DNA of 64,000 nt. Origin: Pontibacter liquoris (lineage in GTDB: Bacteria; Bacteroidota; Bacteroidia; Cytophagales; Hymenobacteraceae). Below are positions 45,339-53,417 of this stretch, in pieces. The DNA lies in contig NZ_JALEBG010000001.1 in assembly GCF_022758235.1 (NCBI RefSeq), positions 868,001 to 932,000 on the forward strand, written 5' to 3'. Within the stretch, counting starts at the first letter, position 1. Each line of letters starts with the position of its first letter. The notes under the pieces were generated by a model. It had not been told where the DNA came from. It saw nothing but the letters and a program-made list of their open reading frames with translations, and did not search any database. The position numbers were made by a program, and so were the translations under genes.

Positions 45339-46364
45339 ATGAGTGACTTTACCCCATTAAGCGAAGTAGGCGAATTCGGATTAATTAAGATCATCAACGA
45401 TAAAACCGAGCTACGGAACGCTTCTACCATAAAAGGCATTGGCGACGATGCCGCCATAATTGAGCCGCAGGAAAAACAGCTGGTCGTGTCGAGCGACATG
45501 CTGCTGGAAGGCGTGCACTTCGACCTGACGTTTTGCCCGCTCAAGCACCTGGGCTACAAAGCCGTCGCTGTGAACGTGTCTGATATTGCAGCCATGAATG
45601 CCACGCCCACGCAGATCACGGTGAACATTGCTCTGGGGGCGCGCTATACTTTGGAGGCGGTGGAAGAGCTGTATGAAGGCATCAGGCTGGCCTGCGAAAA
45701 TTACAATGTGGACCTGGTTGGCGGCGATACCACTTCGTCCAGAACGGGGCTGGTGATCAGTATAACGGCGATAGGAGAGGTGGCCAAAGGCGAAGCTGTG
45801 CTGCGCAGCGGTGCCCAGGTTAACGACCTGGTCTGCGTTACCGGCGATTTGGGAGCAGCCTACATGGGTTTGCAGGTGCTGGAACGGGAAAAACAGGCCT
45901 TTTTAGCCGATCCGGAGATGCAACCCGAACTGGAAGACAAGCAATATATTGTAGGGCGGCAGCTGCGCCCGGAGGCCCGCATGGATGTGATCCACGACCT
46001 GAAAGGCCGCGGTATTAAACCCACCGCTATGATCGATATTTCGGATGGGCTGGCTTCGGAGCTGTTCCATATCTGTAAGCAATCAGGCGTTGGCGCTACG
46101 GTGTACAAAGACAATTTGCCCGCTGATAACCAGATGCTGCAGACGGCGCTGGAGTTCAATATCGACCCGTTGAGCTGCATCATGAACGGCGGCGAAGATT
46201 ATGAGCTGCTCTTTACCGTGCCGCTAACGGCCTACGACGAGCTGAAGAACCACCCGGATATCACCATCATCGGCAAAATTACGGACGCCAGCGAAGGTGT
46301 AAATCTGGCCACCAAAACCGGTCAGGCGTACCCGCTGAAAGCCCAGGGCTGGAACCACTTTTAA
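45339..46364 (+). CDS. thiL: Thiamine-monophosphate kinase ThiL
   Basis: A 341-residue ThiL, which phosphorylates thiamine monophosphate to thiamine diphosphate with ATP. The N-terminal FGLIKIIND and the metal-binding strand IKGIGDDAAII (about 31-41) are typical. They are followed by SSDMLLEGVHFDL (about 51-63), LGYKAVAVNVSDIAAMNATP (about 70-89), and the ATP-binding VGGDTTSS (about 128-135). Later landmarks are MIDISDGLASEL and NGGEDYELLFTVP. The open frame extends upstream into comEC, but a TATCTTTG promoter element and the normal family N terminus place the start at 45339. No other thi gene is adjacent. Confidence 0.94.
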   Translation: MSDFTPLSEVGEFGLIKIINDKTELRNASTIKGIGDDAAIIEPQEKQLVVSSDMLLEGVHFDLTFCPLKHLGYKAVAVNVSDIAAMNATPTQITVNIALGARYTLEAVEELYEGIRLACENYNVDLVGGDTTSSRTGLVISITAIGEVAKGEAVLRSGAQVNDLVCVTGDLGAAYMGLQVLEREKQAFLADPEMQPELEDKQYIVGRQLRPEARMDVIHDLKGRGIKPTAMIDISDGLASELFHICKQSGVGATVYKDNLPADNQMLQTALEFNIDPLSCIMNGGEDYELLFTVPLTAYDELKNHPDITIIGKITDASEGVNLATKTGQAYPLKAQGWNHF

Positions 46365-46396
46365 GATGCTAGATACTAGACGCTAGACTTTAGACA

Positions 46397-46437
46397 AAAA
46401 CAAAAGAGGAAGCCCGGCAGGCTTCCTCTTTTGTTTT
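46397..46437 (+). terminator. Terminator after thiL
   Basis: An 18-bp perfect stem (46397-46414 with 46420-46437) and a 5-base loop, T-rich on both sides, 33 bases after the thiL stop. Confidence 0.9.
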
Positions 46438-46451
46438 ACATACATTTTATG

Positions 46452-46660
46452 AACTGGCGCGGGAATTAACCCGTGCCTTTTTATACATGTTCAGGCTCTG
46501 ACTGAACGCGCCTGGAAGGCGCAAGAGCTACGCAGCAATAGCCTTTGTTGTACTTATACTTTCAGCTATACCTGGCTGCACCTTATACTTCATTTATCAG
46601 TACACGCGAGTTTGGAGACTCGCTTACATACTTTGTCACGGGTTAATACCCGCGCCAGTT
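46452..46660. repeat. REPIN/MITE-like element of about 209 bp
   Basis: 24-bp terminal inverted repeats (AACTGGCGCGGGAATTAACC... at 46452-46475; complement at 46637-46660) with one mismatch. Each arm has its own internal palindrome (CGGG...CCCG). Inside are two more hairpins, GCGCCT/AGGCGC at 46508-46522 and GCGAGT/ACTCGC at 46606-46623. No coding frame or clear target-site duplication is seen. Confidence 0.65.
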
Positions 46661-46771
46661 GGATACAAATTTAAAGATAAATTCAAAGGCGAAGCACTAA
46701 CGTTTTTCATTTTGTAGCATACAGCTTTTGAAAGGTCTTGTGGTTTGAGTCCTGATACTGGTGTCCCAAAC

Positions 46772-47140
46772 TTAATCTTCCGGGAATGGGATAAATACGA
46801 AATTCTGGAACTCGTTGTCTACTACAAACAGGCAGCAGAACTCATCCGGGTCTTTGTAGGCGGCTTTAAACTCTTCTTCTTTCTCGGGTAAGATCAGCTG
46901 GCGCTGCACAAAATCTTCCAGGTACGAGGCGTTGATATGCCACTCCAGCGCGGCCTCTTCCTTGGCCAGGAAAACAGAGCCCACGGGCAGTTGCGTGCGG
47001 CTGAAAACGAAGATCGGGTAATTGGATATTTTGCGTTTGCGCACCTGGTAAGAGGCTTCGCGCAAAGTTTCGGCCACCACCACAAAGTCCTTGGAGATGG
47101 TGCCCAGGTATTTGCCGTTTAATTCAGGATCGTTTTCCAT
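46772..47140 (-). CDS. Conserved-looking small protein of unknown function
   Basis: A 122-residue acidic, cytosolic protein that I do not recognise. It has a compact globular look, with strands KISNYPIFVFSRTQL, VGSVFLA, EFCCLFVVDN and QNFVFIPFPED, and helices ASYLEDFVQRQLILPEKEEEFKAAYKD. There is no signal peptide or membrane segment. A CC pair (FCCLF) is buried-looking rather than metal-binding. It lies downstream of rlmD on the same strand, separated by 100 bases of short-word repeats, so co-expression is possible. The ATG at 47140 is firm. Confidence 0.75.
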   Translation of the reverse strand: MENDPELNGKYLGTISKDFVVVAETLREASYQVRKRKISNYPIFVFSRTQLPVGSVFLAKEEAALEWHINASYLEDFVQRQLILPEKEEEFKAAYKDPDEFCCLFVVDNEFQNFVFIPFPED

Positions 47141-47240
47141 ACTCGTTATACTTTAGGACACAAGACACAGAACACAGTACTTTCTGCAAAACTTGTACTT
47201 ATACAAAAAGTCTTGTGTCTGATGTCTGAAATCCTGTGTC

Positions 47241-48659
47241 TTATCTAGCGGTTAACAATACAATATTCTCTACGTGGTGCGTCTGCGGGAACATGTCCAC
47301 TGGCTGCACGCGTGCCACATCATACTTCTGCGAAAGCAGTTCCAGGTCGCGGGCTTGTGTGGCCGGGTTACAGCTTACATACACAATACGCGCGGGGTGC
47401 ACCTGCAGCAGTTTGGCTACTACGTCCTCGTGCATGCCTGCGCGGGGCGGATCGGTGATCACCACATCCGGCCGGCCATGGCGCGCCACCAGCTCATCCG
47501 ACAAAATATCTTTCATATCGCCGGCGTAAAAGGTGGTGTTGGTGATGTTGTTTATCTGCGAGTTAATCTTGGCGTCTTCGATGGCGCTGGGCACATACTC
47601 AATCCCGATCACCTCGCGGCACTGTGCTGCCACAAAGTTGGCGATGGTGCCGGCCCCGGTATACAGGTCATACACCAGTTCGTTGCCCGTAAGCCCAGCA
47701 AACTCGCGCGTTTTCTTATACAGTTCATAGGCCTGGTCGGCATTGGTCTGGTAAAAGGACTTAGGCCCTACGCGGAACCGGATGCCTTCCATTTCCTCAT
47801 GTATGTAGGGCAGGCCTTTGTAGCAGACTACCTCCAGGTCGTGGTAAGTGGCGTTGCCTTTTGCGTTTACCACATACTGCAGCGACGTGATCTCGGGGAA
47901 CGTTTGCTCCAGGTGCTGCATTAAACCAAGTATAGCCTCCTGGTCGTTCGTTTTTACCTGCAGCAGCACCATCAGCTCGCCGGTGTTGGCCGTACGGATG
48001 ATGAGGTTGCGCAGAAAGCCTTCCTGGGTGACGGCATCAAAAAATACCAGCCCGTGCTGGCGGGCATACACGCGCACGGCCAGGCGAATAGCATTGGAAG
48101 GGTCGGGTTGCAGGTAACAGTGCTCGATGTCCAGGATCTTATCAAAGCGGCCCGGCATGTGGAAGCCCAGCGCATTGCGGTCGAACTCCTCGCCGGAGCG
48201 GATCTGCTCGTTGGTAAGCCAGCCGTTGCCCGAAAAGGTAAACTCGAGTTTATTGCGGTAGTAACGCGTTTTTACAGAGCCCAGGATGGGGTCAAACTCC
48301 GGCAGCGGCACCTTACCAATGCGCTCTAAGTTATCCTTCACCTGCTTTTGCTTATAGTATAACTGGGTGCTATACGCAATGTGCTGCCACTTGCAGCCGC
48401 CGCAAACGCCAAAATGCTCGCAGAAAGGCTCCACGCGTAGCTCCGAGTATTGGTGAAAGGCAACTGCCTCGGCTTCCAGAAAACTCTTCTTTTTGCGGGT
48501 CACCCGCAGGTCGACCACATCGCCGGGGGCAACGCCGCCAACAAATATTACCAGGTTGTCGTGCCGCGCCAGGCATTTGCCCTCGGCCACCATCTCTTCT
48601 ATGCGGATATTTTCGAGAATCTCGAACTTGTTCTTATGCTTCTTTCTCACAGTGCGCAA
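47241..48659 (-). CDS. rlmD: 23S rRNA (uracil-C5)-methyltransferase RlmD-like
   Basis: A 472-residue TrmA/RlmD-family enzyme that makes 5-methyluridine in rRNA from S-adenosylmethionine. An N-terminal TRAM RNA-binding domain (about 10-65; GKCLARHDNLVIFVGGVAPGDVVDL) is followed by the 4Fe-4S cluster motif CEHFGVCGGCKWQH (about 81-94). The SAM fold has VYDLYTGAGTIANFVA (about 310-325) and ITDPPRAGMHEDVV. The catalytic Cys is in YVSCNPATQARDL (about 420-432). RlmD acts at U1939 and RlmCD-type enzymes at two sites, so the exact site is not fixed by sequence. The start is a TTG at 48659 or a GTG three codons later. Confidence 0.92.
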   Translation of the reverse strand: MRTVRKKHKNKFEILENIRIEEMVAEGKCLARHDNLVIFVGGVAPGDVVDLRVTRKKKSFLEAEAVAFHQYSELRVEPFCEHFGVCGGCKWQHIAYSTQLYYKQKQVKDNLERIGKVPLPEFDPILGSVKTRYYRNKLEFTFSGNGWLTNEQIRSGEEFDRNALGFHMPGRFDKILDIEHCYLQPDPSNAIRLAVRVYARQHGLVFFDAVTQEGFLRNLIIRTANTGELMVLLQVKTNDQEAILGLMQHLEQTFPEITSLQYVVNAKGNATYHDLEVVCYKGLPYIHEEMEGIRFRVGPKSFYQTNADQAYELYKKTREFAGLTGNELVYDLYTGAGTIANFVAAQCREVIGIEYVPSAIEDAKINSQINNITNTTFYAGDMKDILSDELVARHGRPDVVITDPPRAGMHEDVVAKLLQVHPARIVYVSCNPATQARDLELLSQKYDVARVQPVDMFPQTHHVENIVLLTAR

Positions 48660-49750
48660 AATTAATCATTTTTTAGGAGACGGAAGGGAATCTGTTTAAC
48701 AAGCCGCAATTTGAGAGGATGCAGGGGGTATTTTGGTTAGACTTAATAGCTTGAGTTTGATATGGTGGTTTATACTTTCAGATACATTAGCCAACAACGA
48801 GTGGATGCTTTTTTATACTTCAGGTTATACTTGCAGCGGCTCTTTGGTACTGGTTTAGACTGTAGCTATACTTGGTAGCTAGTTGTATTTCTCAGTTTTA
48901 TACTTGCCTTGTTTCATCTTATACTTTGGAGCGCTCCAAGCCCGCGGGGGCTCGTCCTGGGGTGCAGGGGCCCCCGACAAGGGCATCGTGCTGCTTTCAT
49001 TTCCTGCCCTCGTACCTCGGGCTGCCTCACTAGCGTTCGTCACCGGAAATTCTCGAGGCGCTTAACCCAAGGACTGGGATCAGCTCGATAGCGGAAGTTT
49101 ATCCTTCAGCTTAAGTATAAATCTTTGCCATACCTCTTTCTTTTTGTCATCCTGAAAGGATCTTGGTGGAAGAGAGAGAAGCTTTTACTAAGCAAGCATT
49201 CTGTTGTTGCTCCTCCATCTGCCTAAAGTCCCCCTTTGAAGGGGGTAGGGGGATGTTCTTCTTTATCCTAGCCTAAACTGCTTAAACTTTAGCTCAAGTA
49301 TACTTAAGTTCTCAACTATTATGCAATCTGTTATTTCGGCGATAGGAGAAATCTGCTACAAACACAAGAAGAAGTTTTTAACAGATCTCTCCTTCCGTAG
49401 AGATGACAGCAGGAAAAGGCGTGACGCTTTTCTCACCTTCATAGAACCCACACCGCTTATACTTCTAAAGTAGTAATCACCAAGCTCCCCTCTTGGGGGT
49501 AGGGGCCCTCTCTAAAAAACAAGGACGGGTAGGGGTGGTTGGACCCGGGACAGCACCGCTCATACTTTACCGGCAGTAACATTTCTTGACTTAGAAAAGC
49601 GAGAGCAGAAATTTGAAGCAAGTATAACTCCGATATTTTCAAAGCCTGCATTAAGATTCTGACCAAGCCCTCGCACCTCACATTGGGAAATTGAGGCAGG
49701 TGATAGGAATGGCATTGGCAGCATGATGCGCAGCAATTAACAATTCCCTT
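48660..49750. repeat. Repeat-laden intergenic region
   Basis: About 1.1 kb without a credible gene. It is packed with TATACTT/AAGTATA words, including GCAAGTATAA decamers at 48825-48834, 48898-48907 (both minus) and 49618-49627, and an AAGTATACTT palindrome at 49296-49305. GTCATCCTGAAAGGATCTT (about 49147) and a TCCCCCTTTGAAGGGGG hairpin (about 49229) look like decayed copies of intergenic repeats that are common in this phylum. A GC-rich block at about 48930-49080 is unexplained and could be a structured RNA. Confidence 0.55.
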
Positions 49751-49758
49751 TATCTTTG
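49751..49758 (+). promoter_or_regulatory. -7 element TATCTTTG of SDR gene
   Basis: An exact TAnnTTTG match 32 bases before the ATG at 49791. No -33 TTG at the right distance. Confidence 0.5.
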
Positions 49759-49790
49759 CAGCAGCAATATCAACTTTGAAATCCACTACC

Positions 49791-50603
49791 ATGAAAGGGA
49801 AAGTAGTATTAATAACAGGCGGCACATCGGGCATCGGCAGGGCTTTGGCTTTTTCGTTTGGCAGGGCAGGTGCCAGCGTCGCGTTCTCGGGGCGCCAGCA
49901 GCAGGGGCTGCAGGAGACAGCAGCAGCACTGACGGCCGCCGGTATTACGCACCTGGCCATCCAGGCCGATGTGGCTGTAGAGGAGCAGTGCGCCCGCATG
50001 GTGCAGGAAACCGTAACTAGGTTCGGAAAGCTGGATGTGGTGATCAACAACGCCGGCATCTCCATGCGGGCGCTGTTTATGGATCTGGACCTGGCGGTGC
50101 TCCGCAAAGTGATGGATATTAATTTCTGGGGAACCGTGTATACCACCAAGTATGCGCTGCCTTATATCCTGGAAGCTAAAGGGTCGGTGATCGGCATTTC
50201 GTCTGTGGCCGGTTACAGGGGCCTGCCGGCTCGCACGGGCTATTCGGCGTCCAAGTTCGCCATGCATGGCTTCCTGGAAACCCTACGCACCGAGCTGCTC
50301 TACTCGGGCGTGCACGTGCTTCTGGCCTGCCCGGGTTTTACGGCTTCCAACATCCGTAACTCGGCGCTGGCTGCAGACGGGCAGCAGCAGGGTGAAACCC
50401 CGCGCGAAGAAGAAAAGATGATGAGCGCTGAAGAGGTAGCCGACCGCATTCTAAAAGCTACCATCAAACGCAAGCGCGACCTGGTGATGACGACGCAGGG
50501 CAAAATGGCCGTGTGGGTGAACAAGCTATTCCCAAGCCTGGCCGATAAACTGGTCTACAATGTGATGGCCAAAGAGAAAGATTCGCCGCTGAAGAAAAGC
50601 TAA
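49791..50603 (+). CDS. Short-chain dehydrogenase/reductase
   Basis: A 270-residue classical SDR. The NAD(P) site VVLITGGTSGIGRALAFSFG opens the protein. NNAGISMRAL is the stabilising NNAG motif. The catalytic Ser lies in GISSVAGYRG (about 138-147) and the Tyr and Lys in YSASKFAMHG (about 153-162). The C-terminal 40 residues (KRKRDLVMTTQGKMAVWVNKLFPSLADKLVYNVM) are an amphipathic or basic extension often seen in membrane-associated SDRs of the DltE/YqjQ type. A TTG at 49776 is in frame, but the ATG at 49791 begins directly with the first strand and is preferred. The substrate is unknown. Confidence 0.93.
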   Translation: MKGKVVLITGGTSGIGRALAFSFGRAGASVAFSGRQQQGLQETAAALTAAGITHLAIQADVAVEEQCARMVQETVTRFGKLDVVINNAGISMRALFMDLDLAVLRKVMDINFWGTVYTTKYALPYILEAKGSVIGISSVAGYRGLPARTGYSASKFAMHGFLETLRTELLYSGVHVLLACPGFTASNIRNSALAADGQQQGETPREEEKMMSAEEVADRILKATIKRKRDLVMTTQGKMAVWVNKLFPSLADKLVYNVMAKEKDSPLKKS

Positions 50604-50612
50604 GTATAAAAG

Positions 50613-50646
50613 AAAAGGCTTCGTGGTTTACGAAGCCTTTTTTTTT
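50613..50646 (+). terminator. Bidirectional terminator
   Basis: A 12-bp perfect stem (50613-50624 with 50630-50641) followed by a T-run that reaches the stop codon of the convergent outer-membrane gene. Confidence 0.9.
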
Positions 50647-51916
50647 AGAAGTAAAAGTAGGTGGCGACTCCGCCAAACCGTGGGTTTACCACGTTGTTAT
50701 ACAGCGACCCAAACCTGTACCGTACACCGAAATTAAAAAAGAAATCATAATTAGAATCCAGTTGCCGGCGCCTGGTTAGTAGATCCTGGTCGCTCACTTC
50801 GCCTTTAATGATGTTAAGCTGGTCGCGCTGAATGGCATAATACCCGCCAATGTTAAACGATAGCCCCTTAAAAAGCCGCACATCCGCGTAGCCTGAAAAA
50901 GAAACCCGTTTTTTCGAGAAATCATGGAAATAGTGACTGTAGGAAGTAGAGCCGCTTAACTGCCCCCATTTCTGATTAAAACTCATGTCGAGCGAGAGAC
51001 TTTGCTGAAAACGTAGTTCTTCTTTTTTCAGAAAGATGGTTTCCTCTATGTAATCAAAATACCTGGGGCCGGCTTTGTACATCAACCCGATATACTTGTT
51101 ATTCGATTCAGCATAAGGATAAAAGTTATACTCTAAAGCCGGGGTTACAGCCAGGTTCAGGTCATAGTTGCTGTAGTCAGACTTTTCGGCACTCACGTAA
51201 CCTCCTGCGGATAAGTGGTTGCTTAACGACCAGACAGTGGTATTGGTGAAGTTGTAGCGCTTGTTGGTATACTTAAATTCTTCGTCGCCTTCGCCATACC
51301 GGTTTTGGTTCTGGTTGACATCTGCAGAGAAGGTCGTTTTTAACTTATCTGTTACACGCGAGGCGCTGATGCCGCCGGTAAGGCTGTTGCTGGCGTAGTT
51401 TTTGTCGCCGCTGAAGTAGCCGCGCATGTTCAGGTTAAATACCCAGTAATTCCAGGGGTCTTCACCCGGTTTTGTGGCAATCTCCGATTGGTTACTGGCG
51501 TCTTTAAAAGAGATCACCATCTCCTTCGCCTTTTCGGTTTTCAGGATGTAGGGCAGCAAACCTAGCTTTATGATCTCGATGGCTTGTTTGCGGTCTTCGT
51601 CGTCGGTTGCGGTTGCCTGGCGTATGTAGCTTTTTGTTTCGGCCATACCTGCAAAATGCTGCTGGCCTTCAAACTGTAATTTATACTCGCGGCCCCCGCT
51701 GCCTGTAGCTTGCGAAGTGATCAGCAAGTATACGTTCGCCTGAAACCGGTCATTCACATAGTCTACAAACGTGATTTCGCGTTTCACATAATCCAGGTCG
51801 CAGTAGGCCTGGCAATCAACAAACACACGCAGGTTTTCAGGTTTGGCGGCTGGTGTTTGCGCCTGCGTGGTGCTAATGCAAAGCCATACAAGTATCAGGC
51901 TGAAGAATGTTTTCAT
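50645..51916 (-). CDS. Outer-membrane beta-barrel protein, unknown function
   Basis: A 423-residue protein with a signal peptide ending near TTQAQ (residue 20). Residues about 28-160 form a periplasmic domain with two cysteines (VDCQAYCDLDYVKREITFVDYV). The remainder (about 170-423) alternates amphipathic strands such as FNLNMRGYFSGD, LTGGISASRVTDKLKTTFSADV and SFNIGGYYAIQRD, and ends in an aromatic residue (FGGVATYFYF). This is the pattern of an outer-membrane beta-barrel, with a terminal Phe that fits BAM recognition. The function is unknown; similar proteins are widespread and unnamed in Bacteroidota. It may be followed transcriptionally by nothing, as a terminator sits at its 3' end. Confidence 0.82.
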   Translation of the reverse strand: MKTFFSLILVWLCISTTQAQTPAAKPENLRVFVDCQAYCDLDYVKREITFVDYVNDRFQANVYLLITSQATGSGGREYKLQFEGQQHFAGMAETKSYIRQATATDDEDRKQAIEIIKLGLLPYILKTEKAKEMVISFKDASNQSEIATKPGEDPWNYWVFNLNMRGYFSGDKNYASNSLTGGISASRVTDKLKTTFSADVNQNQNRYGEGDEEFKYTNKRYNFTNTTVWSLSNHLSAGGYVSAEKSDYSNYDLNLAVTPALEYNFYPYAESNNKYIGLMYKAGPRYFDYIEETIFLKKEELRFQQSLSLDMSFNQKWGQLSGSTSYSHYFHDFSKKRVSFSGYADVRLFKGLSFNIGGYYAIQRDQLNIIKGEVSDQDLLTRRRQLDSNYDFFFNFGVRYRFGSLYNNVVNPRFGGVATYFYF

Positions 51917-52040
51917 ACAAAGGCAGATTGGGGTTAAAGAGCCAGTGAATTGATTAAATTCTTTAAATATAATAATAACTATGTATAATTAAAGAATTTG
52001 TTTCTGGTTATCACTGCGTTTTAAACCATGCCTTTGGGGT
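51917..52040. other. Intergenic region with 11-bp inverted repeat
   Basis: AAATTCTTTAA at 51956-51966 and its complement at 51989-51999, with a 22-base AT-rich loop, 40 bases before the barrel-protein start on the minus strand. It could be an operator for that gene or an AT-rich terminator of the gene upstream. Confidence 0.4.
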
Positions 52041-52778
52041 TTACGGAAGTGCCACCAGGTTGCTCTTGCGGATATAGGCTTTCTCGCCTTTCCACCTGAT
52101 CTCGTACCAGATATCCTGCTCGCCTGTAATAGGTACTTTGTGGCCTTTGGAGGCCGTAGCCAGCCAGGTAGCGCCAGCCGATGGAGCCGACATGATCACG
52201 GCGTTATTCTGCCTGATAATGCCCGCCACGCCTAAGTTCAGGAAGTTGATGTAATACAGGATAAACACTAGGTATAGTGTAAAACCGATTTTAAACGTGC
52301 TGGAGAACCGGTGGCCCTTGCGCCAGGAGACAATCATTACCGTAACGGTAACAACAGCCAGCAGCAGCAGCAGCTCCAGCAAACGCATGTAATACTTGCT
52401 GAACTGCGTTTTAAAGAACTGCAGGTCGTTGTACTCGTAGCCCTGCAGGCGGTGTGCCTGCGCCAGTTCCTCCATTTTTTTTAGCACAGAGCGGCTCGGC
52501 TCCTTGGTATAGAACAGGTGCAGGTAGTACATGGCGCCGGTATAATCGCGTAGCCCTTCGCGGATATAAGCCATTTTAAGCAGCATTTGGGGGGAGTAAA
52601 GCTGCTGTTTGGTCAGTATTGTATCGTATAAGGTAAATGCCTCCGTATAATACTGTGCACGGAACAGCGAATCGGCTTTTGCTAGCGAAGTGGTATCTGT
52701 CTGACTGTAAACCGGTTCAGTAAATACGATAGAAAAAAGAATAAAAAAGGCAGATATTTTGAACCAAAGGTTTTGCAT
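52041..52778 (-). CDS. BatE-like TPR/SH3-domain membrane protein
   Basis: A 245-residue envelope protein. The signal peptide (1-25, ending VYSQ) is followed by TPR-like helices (about 30-118; ADSLFRAQYYTEAFTLYDTIL). Two membrane spans lie at about 128-150 and 160-182. A bacterial SH3 domain closes the protein (about 186-245; VIMSAPSAGATWLATASKGHKVPITGEQDIWYEIRWKGEKAYIRKSNL). This arrangement matches BatE-type proteins of the aerotolerance operon, but no batA-D genes are adjacent, so the label is by architecture only. It may bind peptidoglycan or partner proteins. Its first codons overlap the -33 element of the tRNA-Lys promoter on the opposite strand. Confidence 0.78.
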   Translation of the reverse strand: MQNLWFKISAFFILFSIVFTEPVYSQTDTTSLAKADSLFRAQYYTEAFTLYDTILTKQQLYSPQMLLKMAYIREGLRDYTGAMYYLHLFYTKEPSRSVLKKMEELAQAHRLQGYEYNDLQFFKTQFSKYYMRLLELLLLLAVVTVTVMIVSWRKGHRFSSTFKIGFTLYLVFILYYINFLNLGVAGIIRQNNAVIMSAPSAGATWLATASKGHKVPITGEQDIWYEIRWKGEKAYIRKSNLVALP

Positions 52779-52802
52779 TTAAAATCTGAGCTGTTACTTT
52801 TG
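52773..52802 (+). promoter_or_regulatory. Promoter of tRNA-Lys copy 1
   Basis: TTTG at 52772-52775, 19 bases, then TACTTTTG at 52795-52802: a full match to the Bacteroidota -33/-7 consensus, 46 bases before the tRNA. Confidence 0.8.
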
Positions 52803-52848
52803 CATCGCAATTCAGGGGAACGCCCCGGAGATGGCAAGTTACTAAAAA

Positions 52849-52921
52849 GATTCTGTAGCTCAGCTGGTAGAGCAATACACTTTTAATGTATGGGTCCTGG
52901 GTTCGAATCCCAGCGGGATCA
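52849..52921 (+). tRNA. tRNA-Lys(TTT), copy 1
   Basis: A 73-nt cloverleaf with GATTCTG/CGGGATC acceptor (including G-U and U-G pairs), D-arm GCTCAGCTGGTAGAGC, anticodon loop CTTTTAA with anticodon TTT, and T-arm CTGGG-TTCGAAT-CCCAG. Identical to copy 2. Confidence 0.97.
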
Positions 52922-52934
52922 CGATGAAAGCGGG

Positions 52935-52964
52935 AGCCTTTTCTACATGGGAAGGCTTTTTCTT
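52935..52964 (+). terminator. Terminator after tRNA-Lys copy 1
   Basis: A 9-bp stem with two G-U pairs (52935-52943 with 52949-52957) followed by a T-rich tail. Confidence 0.75.
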
Positions 52965-53010
52965 TCTACCTCTTCAGAGGGAAGGGAGGGAGAAGAAACG
53001 GAAATAAATT

Positions 53011-53040
53011 TTGGATTTTAAAATTTAGCGCGTAATTTTG
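53011..53040 (+). promoter_or_regulatory. Promoter of tRNA-Lys copy 2
   Basis: TTTG at 53010-53013, 19 bases, then TAATTTTG at 53033-53040, a full consensus match 29 bases before the tRNA. Each lysine tRNA copy therefore has its own promoter and terminator. Confidence 0.8.
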
Positions 53041-53069
53041 TCCTCCCAAACAACGGAAAAATTAGTAAC

Positions 53070-53142
53070 GATTCTGTAGCTCAGCTGGTAGAGCAATACA
53101 CTTTTAATGTATGGGTCCTGGGTTCGAATCCCAGCGGGATCA
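53070..53142 (+). tRNA. tRNA-Lys(TTT), copy 2
   Basis: Same 73-nt sequence as copy 1, including the TTT anticodon. No CCA is encoded. Confidence 0.97.
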
Positions 53143-53146
53143 CTTC

Positions 53147-53176
53147 AAAAGCCACTCCAAACGGGGTGGCTTTTTT
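53147..53176 (+). terminator. Terminator after tRNA-Lys copy 2
   Basis: Stem AAAAGCCAC/GTGGCTTTT (53147-53155 with 53166-53174), extended by further pairs, then TTTTTT. Confidence 0.88.
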
Positions 53177-53357
53177 GCTTTTAAGCGCTGGCAACACCAC
53201 CTTCCTATAGCTGCCTATTTTTAGAATGATCTACTTTCTTTAAGCAGCTTTATACTTGTGTTGTTCCTTCTTCTATTTGTTCGTTCCTCGATTAGACCTG
53301 CTTACGGGCAATCCTACCTACCACAGCATTTCCACCACACATTCATAGCTACCTGTA

Positions 53358-53399
53358 AAAAAGCGCTGGTCCCGCTCTGAAGAAGAGAACGGGACCAGC
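53358..53399 (-). terminator. Terminator after DUF5687 gene
   Basis: A 10-bp GC-rich stem (53365-53374 with 53390-53399). Read on the minus strand it runs into CGCTTTTTT at 53358-53365, so it ends the ABC/DUF5687 operon. Confidence 0.85.
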
Positions 53400-53417
53400 A
53401 CTGAAGGTATAAAGAGC

